Positions 1 to 10,174 of a stretch of 64,000 nucleotides of DNA are shown one piece after another. This stretch comes from Lachnospiraceae bacterium (GTDB taxonomy: Bacteria > Bacillota > Clostridia > Lachnospirales > Lachnospiraceae). Both the position numbers and the translations under genes were made by a program. The DNA lies in assembly GCA_949383255.1 (NCBI GenBank), contig CASJPF010000019.1:1-64000 (forward strand), read 5' to 3'. Each line of letters starts with the position of its first letter. Positions within the stretch are counted from its first letter, which is position 1. The notes beneath the pieces were generated by a model that worked only from the letters and a program-made list of their open reading frames with translations, had not been told where the DNA came from and did no database searches.

Positions 1-360
1 AGCAATCCTAAGAATTAGTTTCATATCATAATATAGTATGTAAATCACTGTAAATGGAAAAACCATAATAAACACCAAATCATTTTGTGCCCCGATCACA
101 GCAAGTCCATAGACCACCATATACCCAATCACAGACACATGTTTAAATATCGCACTGTCTTTCTTGTGAAAATAAACTGCATAACATGTAATCATTGATG
201 CGATAACCGACAAATCAACCGCCATCATAAATTCAAAACTGATGTTTCCCTGTACATAATCTCCAATATACCCAAAGAACAGAAACATATCAATGATTGT
301 AATGATCATAAGCACAAATTTATTCACACGTTTTTCATTTTGTCCATCATTTCCCTTCAT
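1..360 (-). CDS. Multi-TM membrane protein N-terminal part (runs off window edge); possibly the N-terminus of a sensor/chemotaxis-type protein
   Basis: Reverse-strand reading from ATG at 360 gives MKGNDGQNEKRVNKFVLMITIIDMFLFFGYIGDYVQGN...KLILRIA with no stop to the window edge; AAAGGAG ribosome site upstream. Confidence 0.6.
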   Translation of the reverse strand, partial: MKGNDGQNEKRVNKFVLMIITIIDMFLFFGYIGDYVQGNISFEFMMAVDLSVIASMITCYAVYFHKKDSAIFKHVSVIGYMVVYGLAVIGAQNDLVFIMVFPFTVIYILYYDMKLILRIA

Positions 361-616
361 CACTATCATCTCCTTTATATTTTCTATAATTCCTAAAAAT
401 TCCTGAACAAACCTATAAGAAAGCAAACCGCTGGGAAATTCATTTTTGGAGGAAAATGAATACCCCAGCAATTTATAGAGTAGTTATTGAAGTTGTCGTG
501 ACAACCGAATTTATTATACATATCCCTTTGCCAAAAGAAAATATTTCTGGTATATATTGCATTTTTTGCGGTATGATTTGCATACCAATATGGCTAAACT
601 GCTTTGGATTGTGACA

Positions 617-2185
617 TTAGACACACTCCAAGACAGATCTTAAGAACCGCGCTGACTGCTCAATGCTCTCCAACTGATCAAGTTCCCCAAAATGTTCAAT
701 CGACAGATATCCGTTATAACCTATTTCTTTAAGCTTTCTGACAAGCTGTGTGACAGGAATGTAACCACTTCCTGTCGGAACAGATTTCAGCCCATTTCCT
801 TCACTTCCCCTATCCTTACAGTGCACATGTACAATATATCGTTCTAATAACTCATATGCCTCCATTACATTCTCATAGCCAAAAGCAAAATTTCCCATGT
901 CAAAAGTACATTTTAAATCGGGTACATTGCGCAAAAACCAGAGCAGTTCATTCATTCGCGAGCACGGCGACCCAACTGCATCAAAGTCTTCAAGTGTCAC
1001 TTGCACTCCCAAAGACTTTGCATAATCGGTAAGCTCAATCAATGCTGCTTTCATCACCTGAATGCGCAGATTTTGCTCCATAAAGCGCTCGACCGCAAAA
1101 TAATCACTGCTCACACTATGCAGCGCTCTTGCTTCCTCTTCATCCAGAAATCCTGGCACCACCAAAATCTTTTTTACCCCTAGTTGATATGCCATATCAA
1201 TTTGATCTTTTCCAACACCAATATCTGACTTTCGCTGAAAATCATAAAAATGGTAAATACTTGCAACTTCCATATAGTGATAGCGCAACGCTCCACAAAT
1301 TTGATCATAGTCTGCGCAGAGATGATCATATTCAATATCAATACCACGGATTCCAAGGTCACTGCAACGTCGCATAATTTTGTCGATTGTATTTGCGCCC
1401 TCCGACTGGGCAACCGCCTGTAAAATATGATCATAAAATACAGAAATTTTCATTGGATTGGTATATTCTTGCTCCAACGTTACTTTCACTGCTGTGCAGG
1501 TCATAGGTCCTGCCTGACGTTTTACCTCCGCACACCAGTACACTGCATTGGAGAGAATCCGCTGAATTTCAGGCATATGATAAATAGGATACTCCTCATG
1601 CCCTGGCTGGAAATAAAAAATCCTGCCTCGTCCACGCTGAAAAGTACAGCCGCTGCGAAACACCTCACCTCCTGCAAACCAACCAGTAAATACCACATCA
1701 TCCGGTTTTGGAATATCAAAATATTCCCCGTACATCTCCTCCATTGGAATGTCAAACTGTGCAGGAATCCCCTGTGCAATTGGATGATACGGTGCAGTGA
1801 CAAACAACCGCTCACGGTCCCCATGCTTCCAGCGAAGTGTCATACTTGTTCCCATCAGCAGCCCCATAATCTTGGCAAAATGCGCAGAGTGCAATGCGAT
1901 GAGACCCATGCCGCCCAGCACATGATTCTGCACGCGCTTTGCTATTTCATCCGAAAAGTCGCCATGTGCCATATGTCCCCAGTAAACCAACACATCTGTA
2001 TCTGCAAGAACCTCCTCTGTCAGTCCATGTTCTGGTTCCTCTAAAGTCGCAGTCCGAACAAATATATTTTTATCCTTTTTCAAAAACTCCGCAATACAAC
2101 CATGAATTCCTATTGGATAAATAGCCCTCACTTCCTCCTGTCTCTGTTCATGCAAATACTCGTTCCATATGGTCACTTTAATCAT
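617..2185 (-). CDS. ThuA-like domain fused to a sugar-phosphate isomerase/epimerase (xylose isomerase-like TIM barrel)
   Basis: N-half MIKVTIWNEYLHEQ..VLVYWGHMAHGDF..ALHSAHF..GRGRIFYFQPGHEEYP is ThuA-like; C-half MKISVFYDHI..CTFDMGNFAFGYENV..VHCKD..GYNGYLSIEHFG is TIM-barrel epimerase-like. Start moved from 2305 to MIKV because the upstream codons lie in or near a repeat element. Confidence 0.8.
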   Translation of the reverse strand: MIKVTIWNEYLHEQRQEEVRAIYPIGIHGCIAEFLKKDKNIFVRTATLEEPEHGLTEEVLADTDVLVYWGHMAHGDFSDEIAKRVQNHVLGGMGLIALHSAHFAKIMGLLMGTSMTLRWKHGDRERLFVTAPYHPIAQGIPAQFDIPMEEMYGEYFDIPKPDDVVFTGWFAGGEVFRSGCTFQRGRGRIFYFQPGHEEYPIYHMPEIQRILSNAVYWCAEVKRQAGPMTCTAVKVTLEQEYTNPMKISVFYDHILQAVAQSEGANTIDKIMRRCSDLGIRGIDIEYDHLCADYDQICGALRYHYMEVASIYHFYDFQRKSDIGVGKDQIDMAYQLGVKKILVVPGFLDEEEARALHSVSSDYFAVERFMEQNLRIQVMKAALIELTDYAKSLGVQVTLEDFDAVGSPCSRMNELLWFLRNVPDLKCTFDMGNFAFGYENVMEAYELLERYIVHVHCKDRGSEGNGLKSVPTGSGYIPVTQLVRKLKEIGYNGYLSIEHFGELDQLESIEQSARFLRSVLECV

Positions 2186-2240
2186 ACTTTCCCTCCCGTA
2201 AATAACTCGCCCTAACAAACATCTCCCCGCCACAATCTTC

Positions 2241-2405
2241 TTAGGAACTGTAGAAAAATAACTGACACATCTTGACTTGTCTATTTCTCCGATTACGCAT
2301 GTCAAAAATCCTCGCCGTAGCCCGCTGCGACTACGTTTTTTGACATACCTTCTCGAAGAAATATCCTACGCAATTTGTATCACTGATTTTCCTATAATTC
2401 CTTAA
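2241..2405. repeat. 165-bp MITE-like element, copy 1
   Basis: Near-identical, same-length copy at 4904-5068; ends TTAGGAACTGTAGAAAAATAA / TTTTCCTATAATTCCTTAA are imperfect inverted repeats; internal ATGTCAAAAA...TTTTTTGACAT hairpin. Confidence 0.85.
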
Positions 2406-2477
2406 ACTATTTTATCACTGATTTCTTTGTGATTCAACAGCAATCCGCACATCATCACTTTAACTCAATATTTTTGT

Positions 2478-2554
2478 GTTACTGTTCCCCTTCCTACGCC
2501 ATGTTTTCACGAAATGCGCAGCCAAGTGCGCATTCCTGACCCATGAATAGTAGC
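2478..2554. repeat. Short structured repeat with GTTAC-type ends
   Basis: GTTACTGTTC ... TGAATAGTAGC ends with internal GAAATGCGCA/TGCGCATTCC hairpin similar to 58350-58374. Confidence 0.4.
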
Positions 2555-2676
2555 ATATTTTCTAAAATTAATCCTCTTGTTGACTTTTCTTTTCTTTTTA
2601 TATATATTTTATATGAAAATCTCGAGAATAATACTGCGAACGTGGCAAGTTAAGAGAAAGACAAGGAGAGCTAAAA

Positions 2677-3474
2677 ATGACAGGAAAAATTGCTTTTTTC
2701 GATATAGATGGCACGCTGACTTCAGAACTGGATGGCAGCATTCCAGCAGATGCTGCGACTGCGATTGCCAAGGCGCGCCAAAACGGAAACTTAATGTTTA
2801 TCAATACAGGAAGGTGTTTTCAAAATGTGGGGCGCCGCTTCCGCGAAATTGGTTGGGATGGTTATGTGTGTGGCTGCGGCACCAACATTTATTGTGATGG
2901 CAAAGATGTCCTACATGTCGCCCAGACTCATTCCACAATTATGCAGCTTTTGCGTGCTGCCCGTCAGATAGACGTCGATATTTTGTTTGAATCCCGCACT
3001 TTTGTGGCGTTTGATCTGTCTCGTCCACTACATCACACAGACGCAATACGCCAATACAATTCTTTTGTAAACCATCACTATAACATGTCGGAGGATTTGG
3101 AAAATCCAAACTTTTTTGCCGACAAATTTGTTATCTGGTATCAGGAGGAGTCTCAACTCGAAGCGTTTCGCCTCGTCAGCGACAAATGGTTTGATTGTAT
3201 TGATCGTGGCGGCACATTCCGCGAATTTGTTCCCTATGGGTACTCCAAGGCAACCGGAATCCAGTATGTACTAAATCACTATCATTTGAATTTAACAGAT
3301 GCCTACGCTTTTGGGGATAGCAATAATGACCTGCCCATGCTCTCCTATGTCCCACACAGTATTGCTATGGGAAATGCATCTCCCGAAAGCCTTTTTGCAC
3401 AGGTGGAGTATGTTACCGCAAAATCGAGCTGCGGCGGAATCCAACAGGCGTTAGAACATTATGGTTTTCTCTAA
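2677..3474 (+). CDS. HAD superfamily (Cof-type) hydrolase
   Basis: IAFFDIDGTLTSE motif I and YAFGDSNNDLPML motif IV; AGGAG RBS. Confidence 0.9.
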   Translation: MTGKIAFFDIDGTLTSELDGSIPADAATAIAKARQNGNLMFINTGRCFQNVGRRFREIGWDGYVCGCGTNIYCDGKDVLHVAQTHSTIMQLLRAARQIDVDILFESRTFVAFDLSRPLHHTDAIRQYNSFVNHHYNMSEDLENPNFFADKFVIWYQEESQLEAFRLVSDKWFDCIDRGGTFREFVPYGYSKATGIQYVLNHYHLNLTDAYAFGDSNNDLPMLSYVPHSIAMGNASPESLFAQVEYVTAKSSCGGIQQALEHYGFL

Positions 3475-3672
3475 AAATCGGAGGAAATATCGAGCATTCC
3501 TTTGGCAATTATTATGAGATCTACGAAGGAAGGCTTGTTATTAAATAAATTTGTTCTATACGCAGCCTATCGCTACAAGATGCAAAACAGGAATTGGTTT
3601 TCTATCAAAATTAAGGAATGAAGGAAGGGACTACACACAAAAAATGCCCTTAAATAAATCAAGGGCAATCCT

Positions 3673-4203
3673 TTATAAAATAGTCACTTGCGCATCGGCG
3701 TTATAGGTGTGGGGTTCTTTCGACACCGCCTTATGTCCAAATGCAATCGCAATTTCATACTCGTACTTTTCAGGGAATTGGAGCGCTTTTGAAAAATACG
3801 CTTTCTTCTCACCTCGCATGGCATCATAAATACAGCCGATTATCAAGTTTCCAAGACCAAGTTCCTCCGCAGCAAGCGCCATATTTTCTACAGCAATACC
3901 AGCATCTAACGCGCTCCATCGAAATTCACTGTCAGCACTCAATATAACAACAGTCGGCGCTTCATAGTAAAAGTTATGGGGCGGCACAGAAATCTCGCGA
4001 AGGCGGTTCTTTTCCTCCTCCAATTCTGTCAAAATCGGATTATCGCCTTTTAGTACTGTAAAATGAATCTCCTGTTTATTCGCGGCTGTCGGTGCCTGCA
4101 AACCAGCATGAATCAGTATATTCAACTCCTCGTCTGTCAACGGTTCATCTGTATATCCTCTCGTAGAACTTCGTCTTTTTATTACATCTATCACAGTACT
4201 CAT
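3673..4203 (-). CDS. Nitroreductase family protein
   Basis: VIDVIKRRSSTRGYTDEPLTDEELNILIHAGLQAPTAANKQ... typical nitroreductase N-terminus. Confidence 0.88.
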   Translation of the reverse strand: MSTVIDVIKRRSSTRGYTDEPLTDEELNILIHAGLQAPTAANKQEIHFTVLKGDNPILTELEEEKNRLREISVPPHNFYYEAPTVVILSADSEFRWSALDAGIAVENMALAAEELGLGNLIIGCIYDAMRGEKKAYFSKALQFPEKYEYEIAIAFGHKAVSKEPHTYNADAQVTIL

Positions 4204-4438
4204 TCTTAACAATCTCCTTATTTATTCATAGTCTATGGTATTGTAGTCAGATAGCGCTTAAATTTATTTCTCTATATCACCTATTTTCGTATCACTCTGT
4301 ATTTCTACAACTTGCCTAAACGATTGATATTTGCATTATATCACATCAAAAAAGTCATGTCTATTGAAATCTAAAGCAACATCAACACAACCGTTACGAG
4401 AACTTCGTTCAAACCACTTGTCAGGCGTTTTAAAAATA

Positions 4439-4864
4439 TTAAGAAGTTGTAGAAAAATATATAGAAGTCAGAGCCGCTCCAACCCATGTTCCAAATGTAT
4501 TTAATATTAAGTCATCTAACTCAGAAAATCCAGTTCCAAACACAAACTGCATTGTCTCGATTAAAAAAGAAAAGAGAAAACCGCAGACCGCTGTATGAAA
4601 TGGAGTCTTAGTTTTCCCCATATATTGCAAATACATGCCGAGTGGAACAAACCAAAGAATATTTCCCAAAAATAGATACCCAAAATAAAACCAGTTTCCC
4701 TGTTGAAGCAACGCAATATATCCCTCAAATAAGGTTAGATTTATCTTTCCATTCTGGCACAAATGCTGCAAAGTAAATGTGGATCGAAACACTGTTATCC
4801 GTAGCACAATTGCAAGATATAGAAAAAATAAAAGCGTTATCACTTTTTTACATCTCTGTGACAT
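4439..4864 (-). CDS. VanZ family membrane protein
   Basis: NILWFVPLGMYLQYMG...FSFLIETMQFVFGTGFSELDDLILNTFGTWVGA VanZ-like signature. Confidence 0.85.
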   Translation of the reverse strand: MSQRCKKVITLLFFLYLAIVLRITVFRSTFTLQHLCQNGKINLTLFEGYIALLQQGNWFYFGYLFLGNILWFVPLGMYLQYMGKTKTPFHTAVCGFLFSFLIETMQFVFGTGFSELDDLILNTFGTWVGAALTSIYFSTTS

Positions 4865-4903
4865 CTGTTGTCCTTTCTACAGATCCTAAATAGACGCACC
4901 AAC

Positions 4904-5068
4904 TTAGGAACTGTAGAAAAATAACTGACACATCTTGACTTGTCTATTTCTCCGATTACGCATGTTAAAAATCCTCGCCGTAGCCCGCTGCGCTTACGTT
5001 TTTTGACATACCTCCTCGAAGAAATACCCTACGCAGTCTGCATCACTTATTTTCCTACAATTCCTTAA
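4904..5068. repeat. 165-bp MITE-like element, copy 2
   Basis: Same length and nearly same sequence as 2241-2405, same orientation. Confidence 0.85.
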
Positions 5069-5379
5069 TTAAATTTATTCGGGTGGGAGCGCAAAAACAT
5101 AATTTTAAAGAAACGTATTTTCAGGCGTTGGTCAACGAATTTTATGCCCACAAATTCTTTCTGCCAATTTCTAAATTTATTAGTCATTCAGATTACCTTT
5201 TTTAGTATAACATGAAAACATTCAAATATCTATGATTACTTACAGGTCAAATGAATTTCTAAAATATGACATATAGGGTATACTGGAAAACTATTTTAGT
5301 AAAAATTATTTAGTTTACAAGAAAGACATAAGAATTTATAATAAAAATATATTGTGTTAAGGAGAATTGGAGTAAGATT

Positions 5380-6045
5380 ATGTACAGAATAATGATTGTT
5401 GAAGATGAAATTATGATGAGGAATGAATTATCCAATATGCTAAAAAACAATGGGTATGAGGTATGCTACATTACAGACTTTGTAAATGTAACCGATCAGC
5501 TTATTCAGGAACATATGGATCTAATTTTGCTGGATATCAATCTTCCAAATGAAAATGGATATCAAATTTGTAGCAAAGTGCGTGCAAGCATTCCAGTTCC
5601 AATCATTTTTATAACCAGCAGAAATTCTGATATGGATGAGTTGAACAGCTTTATTTCTGGCGGAGACGATTATATTACAAAGCCATATAATATTCCTGTT
5701 CTTCTGGCAAGAATCTCCAATGTACTAAAACGCACATACAAGGAATCAGAAAATGAACAGTTGGAATATAAAGGTTTGATATTATATGTGGAAAAAAATA
5801 TCATTGTTTATAATGAGCAGGAAATAGAGCTTACTAAAAATGAATTTAAAATCTTATTGTTTTTAGTAAAGGGAAAGGGGAAAATTTTATCTCGAACGGA
5901 AATCATAGAGTATTTATGGGACAATGAAATGTTTGTCGATGACAATACTTTAAGTGTAAATATCAGAAGGATACGTACAAAGTTAGAGAAAATAGGTCTC
6001 TCTGATTTTATACACACAAAGCACGGACAGGGATATGCGGTATAA
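5380..6045 (+). CDS. OmpR-family response regulator (BceR-like)
   Basis: MYRIMIVEDEIMMRNEL..LILLDINLPNENGYQIC..FITSRNSDMDE; winged-helix C-terminus; adjacent to kinase and BceAB-like ABC genes. Confidence 0.88.
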   Translation: MYRIMIVEDEIMMRNELSNMLKNNGYEVCYITDFVNVTDQLIQEHMDLILLDINLPNENGYQICSKVRASIPVPIIFITSRNSDMDELNSFISGGDDYITKPYNIPVLLARISNVLKRTYKESENEQLEYKGLILYVEKNIIVYNEQEIELTKNEFKILLFLVKGKGKILSRTEIIEYLWDNEMFVDDNTLSVNIRRIRTKLEKIGLSDFIHTKHGQGYAV

Positions 6046-7060
6046 TCAAATGAATGAATATTTAAAAGAAAATAAAATCTACATCTTTGTTGGTATGACT
6101 GCCTTGATTTTTTTATCTGCCTTTTTAATTTCAGAGGATATTCAAACAGCATATGTAATTTCAATTGATGTGATTTCCTGGGGAATTTTCAGTTTCCTTT
6201 TTGTATACCATTATTTGCGGAGAAAAAAATATCATACAATAATCGAAAAGCTCCTTGAAGGACTAGACAAAAAATATCTGTTGACAGATATTATAGAGTT
6301 TTCTCAGACACTAGAAGACCAATTTTATTATCAAATAATGAAAGAATGTACCAAAGCAATGCTTGATGAAATTGCGCGTGAGAAAATAGATCGGCTAGAA
6401 TATAAGGAGTATATCGAACAGTGGCTTCATGAAATTAAAAATCCCCTTGCAACAATTAAATTAATTTGCGATAACGACCGTTCCGCAACAACAACAAAAA
6501 TACTGCTTGAAATAACCAGAATGAATAACTATATGGATCAGGTTTTATATTATGCACGAAGCGCAGATGTTGAGAAAGATTATATTATCAAGGAAATACA
6601 GCTTTCAGAATGTGTGAAGAAAGTTTTAATCAAAAATAAACAGCTTTTGATTGAGAATAAAGCAAAAGTTATACTAGACGAATGTAGGGATTCTGTATTA
6701 ACAGATGAAAAATGGTTGGAATTTATTATTACGCAGATAATTAATAATTCAATACAATATAAAACTGATAACTCAATGGAATTAAAAATATTTACCCAGA
6801 AAATAGACAAAGACATAGAACTAATCATCCAAGATAATGGAATTGGCATTTTAAAATCAGATATTTCCAGAGTTTTTGAAAAGGGATATACGGGTAAAAA
6901 TGGAAGGAATAATAGTACATCAACAGGTCTTGGACTTTATTTGTGCAAAAAATTATGTAACAAACTAGGCGTGGACATTTATATTGAATCACAAAGAGGA
7001 CAAGGAACGAGTGTTATATTGGTATTTCAAAATAGAAAAATATTAGAGATGCAGTCATAG
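6035..7060 (+). CDS. Sensor histidine kinase (BceS-like, intramembrane-sensing)
   Basis: Two N-terminal TM segments, EQWLHEIKNPLATIKL H-box, GLGLYLCKKL G2 box; overlaps the response regulator. Confidence 0.87.
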   Translation: MRYNQMNEYLKENKIYIFVGMTALIFLSAFLISEDIQTAYVISIDVISWGIFSFLFVYHYLRRKKYHTIIEKLLEGLDKKYLLTDIIEFSQTLEDQFYYQIMKECTKAMLDEIAREKIDRLEYKEYIEQWLHEIKNPLATIKLICDNDRSATTTKILLEITRMNNYMDQVLYYARSADVEKDYIIKEIQLSECVKKVLIKNKQLLIENKAKVILDECRDSVLTDEKWLEFIITQIINNSIQYKTDNSMELKIFTQKIDKDIELIIQDNGIGILKSDISRVFEKGYTGKNGRNNSTSTGLGLYLCKKLCNKLGVDIYIESQRGQGTSVILVFQNRKILEMQS

Positions 7061-7100
7061 AATTCTGCATCTCTTACAGTTTTGTAAGAATTTTGTAAGA
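7046..7100 (+). promoter_or_regulatory. Hairpin followed by a candidate response-regulator operator upstream of the ABC genes
   Basis: AGATGCAG..CTGCATCT hairpin at the kinase 3' end, then CTTACAgttTTGTAAG palindrome (7073-7088) and a second TTTTGTAAGA (7091-7100). Confidence 0.45.
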
Positions 7101-7195
7101 TAACACAATATACTTTTGTAGCGCAAGCAATTATAATGAAAATAATTTATATAACCTCTCAGAGTGTATATATAGGATAAGGAGGAGAATTCAAT

Positions 7196-7975
7196 ATGAA
7201 AAATGAACGACCGCTATTGCATATTCAAAATATACAAAAGTATTATGGAAGCAACAATAATAATATTGTGAAAGCTCTTGATGACATCAGTTTTGATGTA
7301 AATAAGGGAGAATTTCTAGGAATTATGGGAGCCTCTGGCGCTGGTAAGACAACATTACTGAACTGCATTTCTACGATTGATACCGTTAGCGCTGGACACA
7401 TTATTCTGGGAGAGAATGATGTTACTACATTGAAGAATAAAATGCTTGCGCAGTTCAGAAGAGAAAACCTAGGTTTTGTTTTCCAGGATTTCAGCCTATT
7501 GGATAATTTAACAATATATGACAACATTGCTCTAGCATTAACAATCAATGGTGTCTCATCTGTTGAAATTAAACGAAGAATAGACACAATTGCAAAAGAA
7601 CTAGGAATATATGAGATTCTACAGCATTATCCGTATGAAGCATCTGGCGGGCAAAAGCAGCGTTGTGCATGTGCCAGAGCAATCATTAACAATCCCCAGT
7701 TGGTTCTTGCGGATGAGCCGACAGGCGCTTTAGATAGTCATTCTGCCCAAATGCTTTTAGAAACAATGTACGATATGAATAAAAAGCTAAATACAACATT
7801 TATAATGGTAACACATGATGCACTTTCAGCAAGTTATGCCAAGCGTGTTATTTTTTTAAAGGACGGGAAGATTTATATAGAATTACAGAAAGGAGAAAAA
7901 GAGAGGCGCCACTTTTTCACCGAAATATTAGATGTAGTAGCACTTCTAGGAGGTGAACGAAAACATGTATCTTAA
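7196..7975 (+). CDS. ABC transporter ATP-binding protein (BceA/MacB-like)
   Basis: GASGAGKTT Walker A, ASGGQKQR signature, LVLADEPTGALD Walker B. Confidence 0.92.
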   Translation: MKNERPLLHIQNIQKYYGSNNNNIVKALDDISFDVNKGEFLGIMGASGAGKTTLLNCISTIDTVSAGHIILGENDVTTLKNKMLAQFRRENLGFVFQDFSLLDNLTIYDNIALALTINGVSSVEIKRRIDTIAKELGIYEILQHYPYEASGGQKQRCACARAIINNPQLVLADEPTGALDSHSAQMLLETMYDMNKKLNTTFIMVTHDALSASYAKRVIFLKDGKIYIELQKGEKERRHFFTEILDVVALLGGERKHVS

Positions 7976-10085
7976 ACTGATTAATAGTAATTTTAGGAAG
8001 GCTGTAAAAGATTATCAGATATATATTATTACATTAGTAATTAGTTCAGCCTTATTTTTTGCTTTTGTTTCTCTGAGTAGCCCATATAATACAATTATAG
8101 CAGATGGAAGTCGATATTCCAATGAGCTGTTTCGAGAAACGATTAATTTGACTGTCGGGTTAGTCTCTCTGATTTTTTTTGTTTTAGTAAACTATGTAAA
8201 TAACCATATGCTCAAAAGAAGATCAAAAGAATTTTCATTGTATATGCTTTTGGGTATGGAACAAAGAAAAATTGCCTTCTCCTATTTTATAGAAACTTTT
8301 GAAATTGGAATTGCAGCGATTTTTATCGGGACTATACTCGGAATACTTTTGTCAGGGGGACTTACAAGCATTGTGTTGGTTTCCACCGGCGGTAAAATGG
8401 ATTATAAAGTAGGATTTTATCCAGACACATTTTTAAAGACCTTTCTTTTCTTTATATTTGTATTTGTATTTACTGGAATGTTCAACACGAGAAAGTTGGC
8501 AAAAACAAAACTTCTTGAGCTTTTGAACGCCGAGAAGGTATCGGAAGGGCAATCGCAAAGAAAAAACATATATATGATTGGAACAGTGATTTCCATTCTT
8601 TCCTTTGCTATTGCTGCGGTAATGTTAAAAAAATACTTATCTGTTGAGCGTGATTATATGTCAAATGTTCCAGCAGCAATAAACAACAGATATCAAACTG
8701 TGATTGGTGCTACTTTGGTATGCGGCATATTCTCTGGCTGTTATGCAGCTTCGTATATTATTCGCATCATTCGAGATAAAAGTACAAAGTATAAGTATAA
8801 AAAACTGAATGTTGTATTTATCAATAACTTGTATGCGCGATCCACTTCTAATGCGAAAGTAATTGCTAGTGCCACAATTGCTATTGCTGTTTCCATTTTA
8901 GGATTTGTTATCGCTCCTGTACTAGCTGATATATCAGAAGAATTTTTGGATTATAGAATGCCATACGATTTAATGATAAATAATTCATATAGATACATTG
9001 ATCTACAGGAAGATATCCCATATATAGATTATTCTTTTGTCCGTGATATTTTGGCGGAATATGGAATTGAAGAAAGTGAGGTATGCCAACAAGAATCATA
9101 TTTTGTGTGGGGAAAAAATTTTAAAAACGCAGATATGCGTGATAGTAAATGGGATATGCCAAGACTAGCTATTTCTCTTTCTGATTATAATCAGATGAGA
9201 CAAATGGCAAATTTGCCAACAATTGACCTTAATGATAACGAATTTGCCTTGCAAGTGAGCAATGAAATTGACAAAGTAAACATGGAAGCACAAATTAAAT
9301 CAGCAGAATCTGAAATTATTTTAGACGATAAGAGAAAATTGGTCTTGTCAGCAAAACCAGTATATAATGATGCAGTAGGAACATTTTTGTATAATTTCGG
9401 CAATTCTAGCTCCTTTATATTCGCAGATAGCGTGTGTGAAAATTTGAAAATAGCAAATACCTGTTATTATGCTAATACCTCAAAAGCTATACCAATCAAT
9501 GATTGTACCGAAATTGAAAAGCAAATCAAAAAACAATTCAGGGCAAATTATCCAGAATTGTATGATAAATATGAAACAAAATATAAAACAGATAAAGATT
9601 ATCAAGATTTTATAAATCCTATACGTTTTATGACACAAGAAATAAACTCAGTTAAAATAAATTCAGTGTGTATTAGACTTCTAGGAGTTTATATTGGAGT
9701 GATTTTTTTTGTAATCTGCCTAAGCGTATTGGCATTACAGCAGCTCTCAGACGCAGAAAATAGCAAAAAACAGTATTGGGTAATGTATAAACTGGGAATA
9801 GAAGAAAAAGAAATATACAGCTTAATCAAAAAACAGATATCTATATTTTTTTCAATTCCTTGTGTCTTAGCAATGATTGGAGCTGGTATTGGTGTTTATG
9901 TGTTCCTACTCAGGTTTGGGCATAAAGTAGAGGCATATATTGGAACAGAGGATTTTATTTTAAATATATTTTTGGCAGTTATAATGCTTCTCATTATATT
10001 TATCTCTTACTTTTGGGGCACTGTAAAAGCATACCATCATAGTATCGAGACTGTTTTCAAAAACAATTTTCGGAAACAGATTTAA
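7965..10085 (+). CDS. BceB-like FtsX-domain ABC permease
   Basis: MYLKLINSNFRKAVKDYQIYIITLVIS, multiple TM segments with a large extracytoplasmic loop; start chosen for AGGAGG spacing. Confidence 0.88.
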   Translation: MYLKLINSNFRKAVKDYQIYIITLVISSALFFAFVSLSSPYNTIIADGSRYSNELFRETINLTVGLVSLIFFVLVNYVNNHMLKRRSKEFSLYMLLGMEQRKIAFSYFIETFEIGIAAIFIGTILGILLSGGLTSIVLVSTGGKMDYKVGFYPDTFLKTFLFFIFVFVFTGMFNTRKLAKTKLLELLNAEKVSEGQSQRKNIYMIGTVISILSFAIAAVMLKKYLSVERDYMSNVPAAINNRYQTVIGATLVCGIFSGCYAASYIIRIIRDKSTKYKYKKLNVVFINNLYARSTSNAKVIASATIAIAVSILGFVIAPVLADISEEFLDYRMPYDLMINNSYRYIDLQEDIPYIDYSFVRDILAEYGIEESEVCQQESYFVWGKNFKNADMRDSKWDMPRLAISLSDYNQMRQMANLPTIDLNDNEFALQVSNEIDKVNMEAQIKSAESEIILDDKRKLVLSAKPVYNDAVGTFLYNFGNSSSFIFADSVCENLKIANTCYYANTSKAIPINDCTEIEKQIKKQFRANYPELYDKYETKYKTDKDYQDFINPIRFMTQEINSVKINSVCIRLLGVYIGVIFFVICLSVLALQQLSDAENSKKQYWVMYKLGIEEKEIYSLIKKQISIFFSIPCVLAMIGAGIGVYVFLLRFGHKVEAYIGTEDFILNIFLAVIMLLIIFISYFWGTVKAYHHSIETVFKNNFRKQI

Positions 10086-10119
10086 AAAAGGAGCCTGCAG
10101 TATTGTAGGCTCCTTTTTA
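10085..10119 (+). terminator. Rho-independent terminator after the bceB-like gene
   Basis: AAAAAGGAGCCT gcagtattgt AGGCTCCTTTTT. Confidence 0.85.
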
Positions 10120-10174
10120 TGCACACGGACGTGGAAACGAAATGTGCAGCGAAAGCTGCCCGCGTCCGGCACAT

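Noticed and set aside
1427-2044. 205-aa plus-strand ORF opposite the ThuA/isomerase gene
   Set aside because: Antisense shadow ORF with His/Cys/Ser-rich composition and no domain features; same judgement for the many other 60-200 aa ORFs antisense to clear genes.
2186-2305. N-terminal extension of ORF 617-2305 (MTCVIGEIDKSRC...)
   Set aside because: Much of it is encoded by the 165-bp repeat; the ThuA domain starts naturally at MIKVTIWNEYLHE (2185).
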